33,867 bases of DNA, taken from contig JAKIUY010000047.1 of assembly GCA_021647315.1 (NCBI GenBank), positions 1 to 33,867 of the forward strand, read 5' to 3'. Below the pieces are notes generated by a model. That model was not told the DNA's origin. It did no database searches and saw nothing but the letters and a program-made list of their open reading frames with translations. This document shows positions 1 through 7,675 of this stretch, one piece after another. The DNA comes from Victivallaceae bacterium (GTDB taxonomy: Bacteria; Verrucomicrobiota; Lentisphaeria; Victivallales; Victivallaceae). The position numbers and the translations under genes are program-made. Positions within the stretch are counted from its first letter, which is position 1, and every line of letters starts with the position of its first letter.

Positions 1-165
1 GCAATTACGTATGAAAGTCAACTGTCAAACCACCTTACCGTAGGAATTGATCAAGGAAATACTGAGTTACGCCGATTAGCAATTCAATTAGCCTGGCTGT
101 GGTATCACTGGCAGCCGGATTCTGAAACAACAAAAAAATCGAGAAAAACAGGCTTTGGGACTTGA
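1..165 (+). CDS. IS110-family transposase, C-terminal end (cut by window edge)
   Basis: The frame is open from base 1 to a TGA at 163-165 and gives 54 residues. They include ELRRLAIQLAWLWYHWQPDS, which matches the typical end of IS110/IS1111 transposases (Transposase_20 region, where an R-R-L-A-I-E-L-A-W-x-W-x-x-x-Q-P-x-S pattern is usual). IS110 enzymes are DEDD recombinases that move circular intermediates; only the C-terminal tail is visible, so the catalytic residues cannot be checked. The tail after QPDS (ETTKKSRKTGFGT) is short and lysine-rich. Whether the full gene upstream is intact cannot be seen. The family call rests on pattern recognition alone. Confidence 0.7.
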   Translation, partial: AITYESQLSNHLTVGIDQGNTELRRLAIQLAWLWYHWQPDSETTKKSRKTGFGT

Positions 166-615
166 CAAACGGGCTCAATGCTGGTGGAGTTTATTTTGGA
201 TTTTTATCTTACGAAACGTGTGTTCTGCATATCAGACCCATCATGATTCTGCCAAAATTTTGTTGTTGCTTTACTATTCTGCATCAATTTCTGCCAAAAT
301 TCATGTTTTTTGTAAAAAAAAGTGTTTTTATCTCTATATAATATGGTTTTTTTCGATAAAAAGTCTATATTATATGTTCCATATTTTGGTATTTTGATAT
401 TTTTTGAACGAAAAACGTCTTAAAGCAGTCGAAAGTGATATTTATTGAGTTATTTTCGGAATATTTAAACCTAATAGGAAATTGTATTTTTGACATGATA
501 ACAGGATAAAACAGGATAAAATAAAAAATCCTGTCAATCTTGTTAATCCTGTCTGAAAAGTCCCGGCGGAGCCGGTTATCTTGAGAAATTTTACTATTAT
601 TTTAGGAGACTAATT
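166..615. other. AT-rich intergenic region with dispersed repeats
   Basis: No credible gene is visible. The stretch up to about 470 is very AT-rich and contains two loose copies of TTCTGCCAAAATT (near 248 and 287). Next come CTAATAGG(A)AATTGTATTTT at about 470-490, which recurs near 4909-4928, then an ACAGGATAAA/ATCCTGT inverted array (about 500-552), and a CCGGCGGAGCCGG palindrome at 563-575 that belongs to a family seen near 5021 and 20215. The 80-residue open frame at 155-397 has no plausible ribosome-binding site and reads as low-complexity AT translation. The hydC ribosome-binding site AGGAG lies at about 603-607. Confidence 0.6.
500..552. repeat. ACAGGATAAA / ATCCTGT inverted repeat
   Basis: Two direct copies of ACAGGATAAA are followed by inverted copies of ATCCTGT, giving a fold-back structure. 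The same motif recurs near 15977-16005 and 26129-26158. It looks like a dispersed intergenic repeat of this genome; no function is visible. Confidence 0.5.
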
Positions 616-1146
616 ATGTCATGCACTAACTGTTGCGATTGTGACAAAGAACTGGATCTGTTGGCGCAGTTTCCGGAGAAGCGTGCCGAGCTCGAAGCCT
701 ATATAGCTTCATTGCCGCTGAGTGATGACCGCGAGAAGAATCGTGGTTATCTTATTCAATCCCTGCATAAAGCGCAGGAAATATTCACCTACCTGCCGGA
801 AAGTGTGCAGTTATTTGTCGCTGACAGACTAAACCTGCATCTTTCTGAGGTTTATGGAGTAATCAGTTTTTACTCATTCTTTACCGACACGCCAGTTGGT
901 GATTATAAAATCAATGTCTGTACCGGAACCGCCTGTTTTGTTAAAGGTGCCGGAGCGATATTGGATGAATTTAAACGTTACCTCAATCTGGAAGAGGGCG
1001 AAACTGCTGAAGATGGCAAATTTTCGTTGGGCGGTCTGCGTTGCGTTGGAGCCTGCAGTCTGGCACCGGTGGTCATGGTAAACGATAAAGTTTATGGCAA
1101 TGTAACCAAACAGATGGTTCCTGAAATCATCAATGATTGCGAATAA
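616..1146 (+). CDS. hydC: [FeFe] hydrogenase subunit HydC (NuoE-like, thioredoxin-fold [2Fe-2S])
   Basis: This 176-residue protein is the NuoE/HydC-type subunit, a small electron carrier between the flavin subunit HydB and the catalytic subunit HydA in the cytoplasm. The four [2Fe-2S] cysteines are visible as CTGTAC and, after a spacer, GLRCVGAC, the usual C-x4-C and C-x3-C pairs. The N-terminal helical part has YLPESVQLFVADRL and VYGVISFYSFF, typical of NuoE. The ATG at 616 follows TTTAGGAG at good distance. It is the first gene of an operon: hydB starts 13 bases after its stop and hydA follows. The N-terminus MSCTNCCDCDKE carries four extra cysteines outside the known cluster motif, which is unusual. 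The family call is firm; bifurcation is inferred from the three-gene set. Confidence 0.93.
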   Translation: MSCTNCCDCDKELDLLAQFPEKRAELEAYIASLPLSDDREKNRGYLIQSLHKAQEIFTYLPESVQLFVADRLNLHLSEVYGVISFYSFFTDTPVGDYKINVCTGTACFVKGAGAILDEFKRYLNLEEGETAEDGKFSLGGLRCVGACSLAPVVMVNDKVYGNVTKQMVPEIINDCE

Positions 1147-1159
1147 TTAAGGAATAATT

Positions 1160-2998
1160 ATGATTGATTCTATAGATAAACTTAATCAGTTGGCAGCGAG
1201 CCTTAATGGCAGATCTGCGGCTGATATTTGTGTCCTGGTTTCTATGGGCACCTGCGGAATTGCCGCTGGCACTACTCCGGTTCTGGACGCTCTGAAAAGC
1301 GAAGTGGCGGCAAAGGGTCTTGAAAAGACATTTAATATTATTGAAACCGGTTGCATGGGGCTGTGTCATAGCGAACCGAGCATTGAGGTTATTGAAACCA
1401 AAACCGGCAAAAGTATGGTTTACGGTAATGTTAAGCCGGAAGATGCTGAACATATTGTAGCGCGCAAGGCGGCTAAACCAATTGCCGGCGTCGATACTGT
1501 TGAAAAAACTTGGTACTATCCGGAAGATGAGGCTGCCAGTGATAAAATTCAAGCTAGAATTGTGCTGAAAAACAGTGGCCGGATAAATCCTGAAAAAATC
1601 AATGAATACATTGCGAATTCAGGCTATGAGGCACTGGGTAAAGTGTTGACCGGCATGAGTTCACAGGAAGTTATTGATGAAATTATCGCTTCAGGTCTGC
1701 GCGGCCGTGGCGGTGGCGGTTTCCCAACCGGCAGAAAATGGAGTTTTGCCGCGGCACAGGATAGCGAAGAAAAATATATGATCTGTAATGCTGATGAAGG
1801 CGATCCGGGCGCATTTATGGATCGTGCGGTGCTGGAAGGCGATCCACACTCAGTATTGGAAGCGATGACCATCGCCGGTTTTGCGATTGGCGCCAAACAT
1901 GGCGTTATCTATATCCGGGCTGAATATCCGCTGGCCATTAAACGGTTGCAGATTGCGATAGAACAGGCTGAAGAGCTTGGTTTACTGGGTAAGAATATTC
2001 TGGGAAGCGGGTTTGATTTCAAGATTGAACTCAAATATGGTGCCGGTGCCTTTGTCTGCGGTGAAGAGACTGCGTTGATCCACTCTATCGAAGGGATGCG
2101 CGGCGAACCAACCTTCAAGCCACCATTCCCGGCCGTTTCCGGTCTGTGGAAAAAACCGACTATCGTTAATAACGTTGAAACTTATGCCAACATTCCGGCA
2201 ATTATCAGAAATGGTGCTGACTGGTTCAAAAAGATTGGTACTGAAAACTCTCCGGGGACTAAAGTGTTCGCATTGGCCGGAAAGGTTGACAAGGTCGGTC
2301 TGGTGGAAGTCCCGATGGGCACAACACTTAAGGATATCATTTTCGGTCTCGGTAACGGTATTTGTGACGGTAAAGAGTTTAAAGCGGTTCAGACTGGCGG
2401 CCCTTCAGGCGGTTGTCTCAAGGCTGATAAGCTCGAAACTAAAATTGATTATGACAGTCTGATTGCTCTGGGTTCAATGATGGGTTCAGGCGGTATGATC
2501 GTGATGGATGAAGATGACTGTATGGTCAATATCGCTAAATTCTTCCTGGAATTCACTCTGGATGAATCATGCGGTAAATGTACCCCATGCCGCATCGGCA
2601 ATAAACGGTTGCATGAAATGCTGACCGATATTTGTAATGGTAAGGCTGATCATGTGACTCTCAGGAAACTGAAAGACCTCTCACATACCATTAAAGATAC
2701 TGCATTGTGTGGCCTTGGTCAGACATCACCTAATCCGATATTGTCAACCATGGCCAACTTCGAGAATGAATATCTGGCTCATGTTGAAGATAAGAAGTGT
2801 GATGCCGGGGTCTGTACTAACCTGATTTCATACGAAATTAATGACAAGTGTGTCGGTTGTACGATCTGTGCCAGAAACTGTCCAGTGGACTGTATCAGCG
2901 GCGAACGTAAGGAAATACACCGGATCGATCAGGAAAAATGTATCAAGTGCGGCATCTGTTTCCACGCTTGTAAGTTCCATGCTATTGACCGCAACTAG
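1160..2998 (+). CDS. hydB: [FeFe] hydrogenase subunit HydB (NuoF-like, FMN/NADH-binding)
   Basis: This 612-residue flavoprotein oxidises or reduces NAD(H). In order it shows an N-terminal thioredoxin-like [2Fe-2S] domain (CVLVSMGTCG near residue 30, then GCMGLC), the NuoF core with glycine-rich GRGGGGFPTGRKW from about residue 182 (FMN/NADH binding), GAGAFVCGEETALI, the [4Fe-4S] motif ESCGKCTPCR from residue 469, and a C-terminal 2x[4Fe-4S] ferredoxin domain (CVGCTICARNCPVDC and CIKCGICFHACK). This is the domain order of HydB from Thermotoga-type trimeric hydrogenases, where bifurcation couples NADH and ferredoxin to H2. The length matches the roughly 600-620 residues usual for the family. 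ATG 1160 follows AAGGAATAATT. It sits between hydC and hydA in one operon. Confidence 0.95.
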   Translation: MIDSIDKLNQLAASLNGRSAADICVLVSMGTCGIAAGTTPVLDALKSEVAAKGLEKTFNIIETGCMGLCHSEPSIEVIETKTGKSMVYGNVKPEDAEHIVARKAAKPIAGVDTVEKTWYYPEDEAASDKIQARIVLKNSGRINPEKINEYIANSGYEALGKVLTGMSSQEVIDEIIASGLRGRGGGGFPTGRKWSFAAAQDSEEKYMICNADEGDPGAFMDRAVLEGDPHSVLEAMTIAGFAIGAKHGVIYIRAEYPLAIKRLQIAIEQAEELGLLGKNILGSGFDFKIELKYGAGAFVCGEETALIHSIEGMRGEPTFKPPFPAVSGLWKKPTIVNNVETYANIPAIIRNGADWFKKIGTENSPGTKVFALAGKVDKVGLVEVPMGTTLKDIIFGLGNGICDGKEFKAVQTGGPSGGCLKADKLETKIDYDSLIALGSMMGSGGMIVMDEDDCMVNIAKFFLEFTLDESCGKCTPCRIGNKRLHEMLTDICNGKADHVTLRKLKDLSHTIKDTALCGLGQTSPNPILSTMANFENEYLAHVEDKKCDAGVCTNLISYEINDKCVGCTICARNCPVDCISGERKEIHRIDQEKCIKCGICFHACKFHAIDRN

Positions 2999-3029
2999 CG
3001 AACATTGCCAAATCTCAGGAGATTTATAA

Positions 3030-4766
3030 ATGATTAACTTAAAGATTAATAATACACCGGTAACGGTTGAGGATGGCTCTACCATCCTTCATGCAGCTGC
3101 GACCATTGATATAAAAATACCGACCCTGTGCCATATGGCATTGGACTGTTTCAATCTGGAACATCGCTCCGGTTCATGCCGGATTTGTGTAGTTGAAGTT
3201 GAAAATCGCCGCAACCTCGCTCCGGCATGTTGTACTCCGGCGGAAGAAGGCATGGTAGTAAAAACCAATACAATCCGGGCAATTAATGCCCGTCGGACAA
3301 TGCTGGATCTATTGCTCTCAGACCACCCGAAAGAGTGTCTGACCTGCGAGAAAAACGGTAACTGCCAGTTGCAGGATTTGGCTTCGGATCTCGATCTGCA
3401 TCACCTGCTTTATACTGGTGAAGAGTCTAAATATGAGATCGACCTGGCCAATAAAGCTATTGTTCGCGATCTGAATAAATGTATCATGTGCCGCAGATGT
3501 GAAACTGCCTGTAACGAAGTTCAGACGGTTGGCGTACTCAGTGGTGTCGGACGCGGTTTTGAAGCCGTTGTCGGCCCGGCTGCGATGAAACCGCTGGATG
3601 AAACTAAATGTACCTTCTGCGGTCAGTGCGTGGTCGCATGTCCGGTAGGCGCATTAACTGCTCAGAGCTATAAATATCCAGTTTGGCTGGCACTTAACAA
3701 TCCGAAAAAAACTGTAGTTGTTCAGACTGCTCCGGCGGTTAGAGTTGCCATCGGTGAAGAATTCGGCATGGAACCCGGCAGTGTTGCAACCGGCAAACTG
3801 GTTACTGCTTTGCGGATGCTTGGCTTTGATCAGGTATTCGATACCGACTTTGCGGCTGACCTGACTATTATGGAAGAGACCACGGAATTTATTGACCGGG
3901 TCAAGAAAGGTGAAAATCTGCCGATCCTGACCTCATGCTGTCCGGGCTGGGTTAAGTTTTTCGAACACCAGTTCCCAGAACTGATCTATATGCCGTCAAC
4001 CGCGAAATCACCGCAACAGATGTTCGGTGCGATTGCCAAGAGTTATTATGCTGAAAAAATCAACGTGAAACCGGAAGATCTCACAGTAGTTTCTATTATG
4101 CCATGTCTGGCGAAAAAATATGAAGCATCCCGTGAAGAATTCAGCAATAATGGTGTGCCGGATGTTGATATTGTTATCTCAACCCGTGAACTTGCCGATA
4201 TGCTTAAAGAGGCCGGTATTAAATTTACTGACCTGCAGGAAAGTGAATATGACAGCCCACTGGGTGAGTCAACCGGAGCCGGGGTTATTTTTGGTTCTTC
4301 AGGCGGTGTTCTGGAAGCAGCATTAAGAACTGCAGCCGATTGGCTCACCGGTGAAGATCTCAAGGATATTGACTTCACCGCTGTACGTGGATTGGAAGGT
4401 ATTAAGGAAGCAACTGTTAATGTGGCCGGTATTGAGGTTAAAGCCGCAATCAGTTCCGGTCTCGGTAATGCCAGAAAATTGTTGGAAAAGATTCAACGCG
4501 GTGAAACGGAATATCATATTATTGAAATTATGGCATGTCCAGGCGGTTGTCTGAATGGCGGTGGTCAGCCTTATGTCCGCAATGATTCATCAATTCTTGA
4601 AAAACGTAAACAGGCTATCTATGCTGCGGATGCGGATAAACCAATTCGCAAATCTCACCAGAATCCTGATATCATTAAGCTTTATGATGAATATCTCGAA
4701 AAGCCGGGTAGTCATCGGGCGCATGAGTTGCTGCACACCTCATATACCCCACGCGAAAGTAACTAA
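3030..4766 (+). CDS. hydA: [FeFe] hydrogenase catalytic subunit HydA
   Basis: This 578-residue iron hydrogenase reduces protons to H2 at the H-cluster. The N-terminus has a plant-type [2Fe-2S] domain (CHMALDCFNLEH, then GSCRICVVEVE and ACCTP), a His/Cys-ligated [4Fe-4S] site (HPKECLTCEKNGNC), and two ferredoxin-type [4Fe-4S] motifs (CIMCRRCETAC and CTFCGQCVVAC). All three H-cluster signatures are intact: L1 TSCCPGW at residues 301-307, L2 MPCLAKKYE from 357, and L3 MACPGGCLNGGGQP from 501. A C-terminal small-subunit-like segment ends near HRAHELLHTSY. ATG 3030 has AGGAG ten bases upstream. The maturases HydE, HydF and HydG are not in this window. A terminator follows at about 4873-4905. Confidence 0.97.
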   Translation: MINLKINNTPVTVEDGSTILHAAATIDIKIPTLCHMALDCFNLEHRSGSCRICVVEVENRRNLAPACCTPAEEGMVVKTNTIRAINARRTMLDLLLSDHPKECLTCEKNGNCQLQDLASDLDLHHLLYTGEESKYEIDLANKAIVRDLNKCIMCRRCETACNEVQTVGVLSGVGRGFEAVVGPAAMKPLDETKCTFCGQCVVACPVGALTAQSYKYPVWLALNNPKKTVVVQTAPAVRVAIGEEFGMEPGSVATGKLVTALRMLGFDQVFDTDFAADLTIMEETTEFIDRVKKGENLPILTSCCPGWVKFFEHQFPELIYMPSTAKSPQQMFGAIAKSYYAEKINVKPEDLTVVSIMPCLAKKYEASREEFSNNGVPDVDIVISTRELADMLKEAGIKFTDLQESEYDSPLGESTGAGVIFGSSGGVLEAALRTAADWLTGEDLKDIDFTAVRGLEGIKEATVNVAGIEVKAAISSGLGNARKLLEKIQRGETEYHIIEIMACPGGCLNGGGQPYVRNDSSILEKRKQAIYAADADKPIRKSHQNPDIIKLYDEYLEKPGSHRAHELLHTSYTPRESN

Positions 4767-4836
4767 CAGACATTTGTCTGGCGTATACTGCTTCACTCCG
4801 CGACTAACGTCGCTACGGAAGCAGACATTCGTCTGA
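4767..4836. repeat. Nested palindromes directly after the hydA stop codon
   Basis: Two 14-base palindromes, CAGACATTTGTCTG and CAGACATTCGTCTG, bracket a further fold-back (CTTCACTCCGCGAC against GTCGCTACGGAAG). The block starts at the base after hydA's TAA. It resembles in layout, but not in exact sequence, the ACAGACTTTAGTCTG repeats near 22915 and 24495, so it is probably another member of a dispersed intergenic repeat class. Confidence 0.6.
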
Positions 4837-4872
4837 CTTGTACATGTTTTAATAGTTGCTAAATAATGCATA

Positions 4873-4905
4873 AAGGCTTCACGGAAAACCGTGAAGCTTT
4901 TTTTA
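4873..4905 (+). terminator. Intrinsic terminator of the hydCBA operon
   Basis: A 9-bp perfect stem, GCTTCACGG (4876-4884) and CCGTGAAGC (4889-4897), with an AAAA loop, is followed by a run of seven T. It is the first strong intrinsic terminator after hydA. Confidence 0.88.
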
Positions 4906-4908
4906 ATC

Positions 4909-5070
4909 TAATAGGGAATTGTATTTTAGCCGCGAATGCGCAAATAAAAAAAATTAAGCTGTTAAGGATTTTGTTCTAAAATTAGCGCATTCGCTGCTAA
5001 AATTTTTTGTTTTTATCAGTTCCGGCGCAGCCGGTTATGTTTAAGTGCCCTGTCGCTGGTGCGACAAATG
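4909..5070. repeat. Inverted-repeat block and CCGGC palindrome between hydA and tRNA-Gln
   Basis: TAGCCGCGAATGCGCAAAT (about 4928-4946) is matched in inverse by ATTAGCGCATTCGCTGCTA (about 4981-4999). TCAGTTCCGGCGCAGCCGGT at 5016-5035 follows and has an exact 20-base inverse copy at 20215-20234. TGCCCTGTCGCTGGTGCGACA near 5045-5065 is another short fold-back. The block opens with the AATTGTATTTT motif also seen near 480. No coding potential is visible. Confidence 0.55.
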
Positions 5071-5123
5071 CCGGCTTTATTACAATGAGGCTGAAAAATT
5101 AAACAGAAAAAGCACAAAGCAGG

Positions 5124-5153
5124 TTGACTTTTAGCATTTCAAGACCATATTAT
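5124..5153 (+). promoter_or_regulatory. Sigma-70-like promoter of tRNA-Gln
   Basis: TTGACT (5124-5129), an 18-base spacer and TATTAT (5148-5153) lie 16 bases before the first base of the mature tRNA. This is a standard housekeeping promoter layout. Confidence 0.65.
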
Positions 5154-5169
5154 GGGTTCTGTTTTGCGC

Positions 5170-5243
5170 AGTCCCGTGGTGTAATGGTAGCACAAGTGAT
5201 TCTGGTTCATTATGTTGGGGTTCGAGTCCCTGCGGGACTGCCA
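5170..5243 (+). tRNA. tRNA-Gln (anticodon CUG)
   Basis: A 74-base tRNA with encoded CCA. The acceptor arms AGTCCCG (5170-5176) and CGGGACT (5233-5239) pair fully, the D arm has GTAATGGTAGCAC, the anticodon stem is AGTGA/TCATT with loop TTCTGGT (anticodon CTG), and the T loop is TTCGAGT. The body closely matches bacterial tRNA-Gln. Confidence 0.95.
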
Positions 5244-5427
5244 TTCTTTTTGCCTAAATTTACCCACTAAATAGACGCTGTTCGAAATGTTTTAGTTGCA
5301 GACTTTTCGCGTGACCACGTTGCGGAATGTGACACGTGGCAGCCTTAATTGCCAAGCTTAACGGTTACGGAAAGCGATTGCTTCATTGGAAAGAATTTAT
5401 AAATAAAACTTGACAAGGAATTACTCT

Positions 5428-6819
5428 ATGCAGAATGTTGGCGTAACTATTACTGCGGCTCCTGATGATTGGCAGATAATTCAACGGGATAAGAATAATT
5501 GCGGGGCGTTTGCCGTTGAAGGTTGCTGGAAAACAGCTGAAACACAATTTGATATTCAGGTCAGGCTGGTCAATGAAAATGACGGATCGCCAGTCTCACA
5601 TCGACTCGACTGGCAGGATGCCGAAATTGATCTAGCTAAACAAACTTTTTCAGTTGAACTTAAACATATCCCAACTGGCGGCCTCTACCGACTTGAAACC
5701 AGAATCACCCGTCCGTATGCCGAAGACACCCGCCCATTGCGTGGCGATTATCGGCACCATCTGGGTATTGGCGATGTTTATGTCATTACAGGTCAGAGCA
5801 ACGCTTCAGGCACTGGGTTGGGGCAGGCTGATGATCCACCGCGCCTCGGAGTTCATCTGTTCGGCAACAATGAGCAGTGGAAACTGGCAATCCATCCACT
5901 TGAAGACGCCACTGACACGCTACATCCAATAACAATTACCACAATTTTTCATGGGCACAGTCCATGGCTGGCATTTGCCGGAAAAATTCACCGTGAATGC
6001 AATATTCCCATCGGTTTAATTCCCTGTGCTTTGGGAGGCAGCAGTATCTGCCAGTGGGTTAAAGATGACGGACAACCGGCAGTTCTGTTTGACAATATGC
6101 TGGACATGGTAAACAGCGCAACTGGAGGCACTATTGCCGGTATTTTATGGCATCAGGGTGAAAGTGACGCCATGAATGCAAAGAAACTTGAACTCTACCC
6201 AGAGCGGTTCAAGAAACTGTTAGAGTTGTTCAGGGCTAATTTTGGTTCGGTGAATATTTTTACCGGTCAGTTAAACTGTTATATCAATCCAGATCCAGAG
6301 CTGGGCTGCATGTGGAGCGAAATGCGGGAGATCCAACGTCAGTTTGCCCGTCAATACAACCATGTTCACCTAACAGTCAGCGCGGGGTTGCCACTGTCTG
6401 ATGTAATTCATAATAGTGCCGCCGCCAATGTTATTCTCGGACAACGTTTTGCCGATACCGCTTTGCAACATAGCTATGGCAAGGAAATCATTGCAACATT
6501 CCCAGAACCAGAAACCATTGTTTTTGCTTCAGAGCAACGTGATCAAATCAAACTGAACTTCCGCAATCTTTCAGGAAACTGGGTCACGAATAATTTTATC
6601 ACAGACTTTACTGTTGAAGATGAAAATGGATTAATTGCCGATATCAAGGCATCAATTAATCCCGACAACAGTATTGATATTGCATTATCACGCCCCGCTA
6701 CAGGAAAAACAATAGTTCACGCATTTTACGGTAACCGTTCAGCTGTAACTCTGTTTGATGACAGCAACCGCAACCTAACCCCATTCTCACAGGAATGCAA
6801 AACACTTGAGGACAATTAG
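5428..6819 (+). CDS. SASA-domain carbohydrate esterase (sialate O-acetylesterase-like)
   Basis: A 463-residue protein of the SASA family (PF03629-type; SGNH-like serine esterases that remove acetyl groups from sugars). The catalytic blocks are visible: ITGQSNASG with Ser at about residue 124, a central ALGGSSICQW block, WHQGESD at 241-247, and a late His in DVIHNS at about 328. The first 110 residues and the last 100 look like beta-rich accessory domains. There is no signal peptide, so it appears cytoplasmic or its substrate is imported. ATG 5428 is preferred because AAGGA lies eight bases upstream; an in-frame TTG at 5410 lacks such a site. The gene stands alone, and its stop codon lies inside the end of the repeat element at 6815-7162. 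Confidence 0.85.
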   Translation: MQNVGVTITAAPDDWQIIQRDKNNCGAFAVEGCWKTAETQFDIQVRLVNENDGSPVSHRLDWQDAEIDLAKQTFSVELKHIPTGGLYRLETRITRPYAEDTRPLRGDYRHHLGIGDVYVITGQSNASGTGLGQADDPPRLGVHLFGNNEQWKLAIHPLEDATDTLHPITITTIFHGHSPWLAFAGKIHRECNIPIGLIPCALGGSSICQWVKDDGQPAVLFDNMLDMVNSATGGTIAGILWHQGESDAMNAKKLELYPERFKKLLELFRANFGSVNIFTGQLNCYINPDPELGCMWSEMREIQRQFARQYNHVHLTVSAGLPLSDVIHNSAAANVILGQRFADTALQHSYGKEIIATFPEPETIVFASEQRDQIKLNFRNLSGNWVTNNFITDFTVEDENGLIADIKASINPDNSIDIALSRPATGKTIVHAFYGNRSAVTLFDDSNRNLTPFSQECKTLEDN

Positions 6820-7162
6820 ACGGTACTCGGAAAGGTTTTCCGGTTCAACTAAAACAGGTGGCAAATTCTGCCGTTTGAGGTTGAGTAGAGCTCATTATGT
6901 GAACAGACGTAATTGTCTAATTGAATACCACTTTTTTATCCCGCAAAGCGGAGAAGTTTAGCAGCCGTGGTGCGTAAGCTCATGGTATTCCGTTCAAAAG
7001 TTGTCCAGCCCCGTTAGGTGGCGACATAAAAAAAGGTGTTTAGTTGGAGCTTACTGCGGTGCTCTGGTTTAGTTATGCTTTGTTACTTGCGCTCGGAGAT
7101 CGCCTGTTGAAAACCACGCAGTGAAACCACTGATTTGGCGACCTTTTCGAATGCGGTCTAAT
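6815..7162. repeat. 348-bp non-coding element with terminal inverted repeats (MITE-like)
   Basis: The left end ATTAGACGGTACTCGGAAAG (6815 on) and the inverse of the right end, ATTAGACCGCATTCGAAAAG (ending at 7162), agree at 16 of 20 positions shown and both continue with GT. The interior carries no open frame of note but has fold-backs, for example GAATACCA against TGGTATTC around 6923-6991. The same end sequence occurs at 24136 (TTAGACGGTACTCGAAAAG) and in related form at 23010-23028, 24449-24470 and 24564-24584. No transposase is encoded, so this is a non-autonomous or decayed element. It supplies the stop codon of the esterase gene. Confidence 0.6.
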
Positions 7163-7274
7163 CCTGTATAAAAAAGGTCTCGGGAACGCCGGTTATATTT
7201 AAAATAAATAACGTAACCCTAAGCATGAAGCTTTGAAACGAAAATTGGGAATAAAAAATTGATGGGGTTAAAAC

Positions 7275-7350
7275 TGGAGCGAGTGATCGGATTCGAACCG
7301 ACGACAATCACGTTGGCAACGTGATGCTCTACCAGCTGAGCTACACTCGC
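7275..7350 (-). tRNA. tRNA-Gly (anticodon GCC)
   Basis: On the minus strand a 76-base tRNA with encoded CCA: acceptor GCGAGTG pairs with CACTCGC, D arm TAGCTCAGCTGGTAGAGC, anticodon stem TCACG/CGTGA with loop TTGCCAA (anticodon GCC), and T arm GGTTCGAATCC. This is a standard tRNA-Gly. Confidence 0.95.
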
Positions 7351-7477
7351 ATGTTTCAATGAGGCGTTAAAATAGAGCAAAACAGGCAGATTACAAATCA
7401 TTATATGAAAAAAATCAAAAAAATAACTATTAATCACCATAAAAAAGTAAAAAAGCACAAATAAGCACAGTCTAGAC

Positions 7478-7506
7478 TTGAAAACAGGACAAATAATTCG
7501 TATATT
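7478..7506 (+). promoter_or_regulatory. Sigma-70-like promoter of pckG
   Basis: TTGAAA (7478-7483), a 17-base spacer and TATATT (7501-7506) form a near-consensus promoter about 170 bases before pckG. The implied untranslated leader of about 160 bases contains small fold-backs (for example GGGTTTTTAAAACC near 7595) but no riboswitch that I recognise. Apart from this promoter, 7351-7675 holds nothing coding. Confidence 0.6.
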
Positions 7507-7675
7507 AACGGTTCTTTTATTTATAAGCTGGAACGATACTCAAAAATAGTTGAGATTGTTATTATCCGGCAGATACATTGCAGATGAAAACAGCGGGTTT
7601 TTAAAACCGTTTACAGTAGTTTCGGGAATAGGTTCCGGAACATTATTATAGGAAATCCCTAAAAGGAGCTTAAGA

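Noticed and set aside
155..397. An 80-residue open frame after the transposase end
   Set aside because: No ribosome-binding site, highly AT-coded, no recognisable pattern.
4767..4836. A second terminator for hydA
   Set aside because: The palindromes lack a T tract; the clear terminator is at 4873-4905.
5410..5427. TTG start for the esterase
   Set aside because: The ATG at 5428 has a well-spaced AAGGA that would itself be coding if TTG were used.
7000..7040. Resemblance of AGCCCCGTTAGGTGGCGAC to an integron attC end
   Set aside because: No integrase, no paired core site and no cassette array; similar CCCCGT..GGCGAC phrases are common short repeats.
7219..7458. A 79-residue open frame on the minus strand
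   Set aside because: It runs through the tRNA-Gly gene; the SVAQLVEHHVANVIVVGSNP stretch is the familiar false translation of a tRNA.
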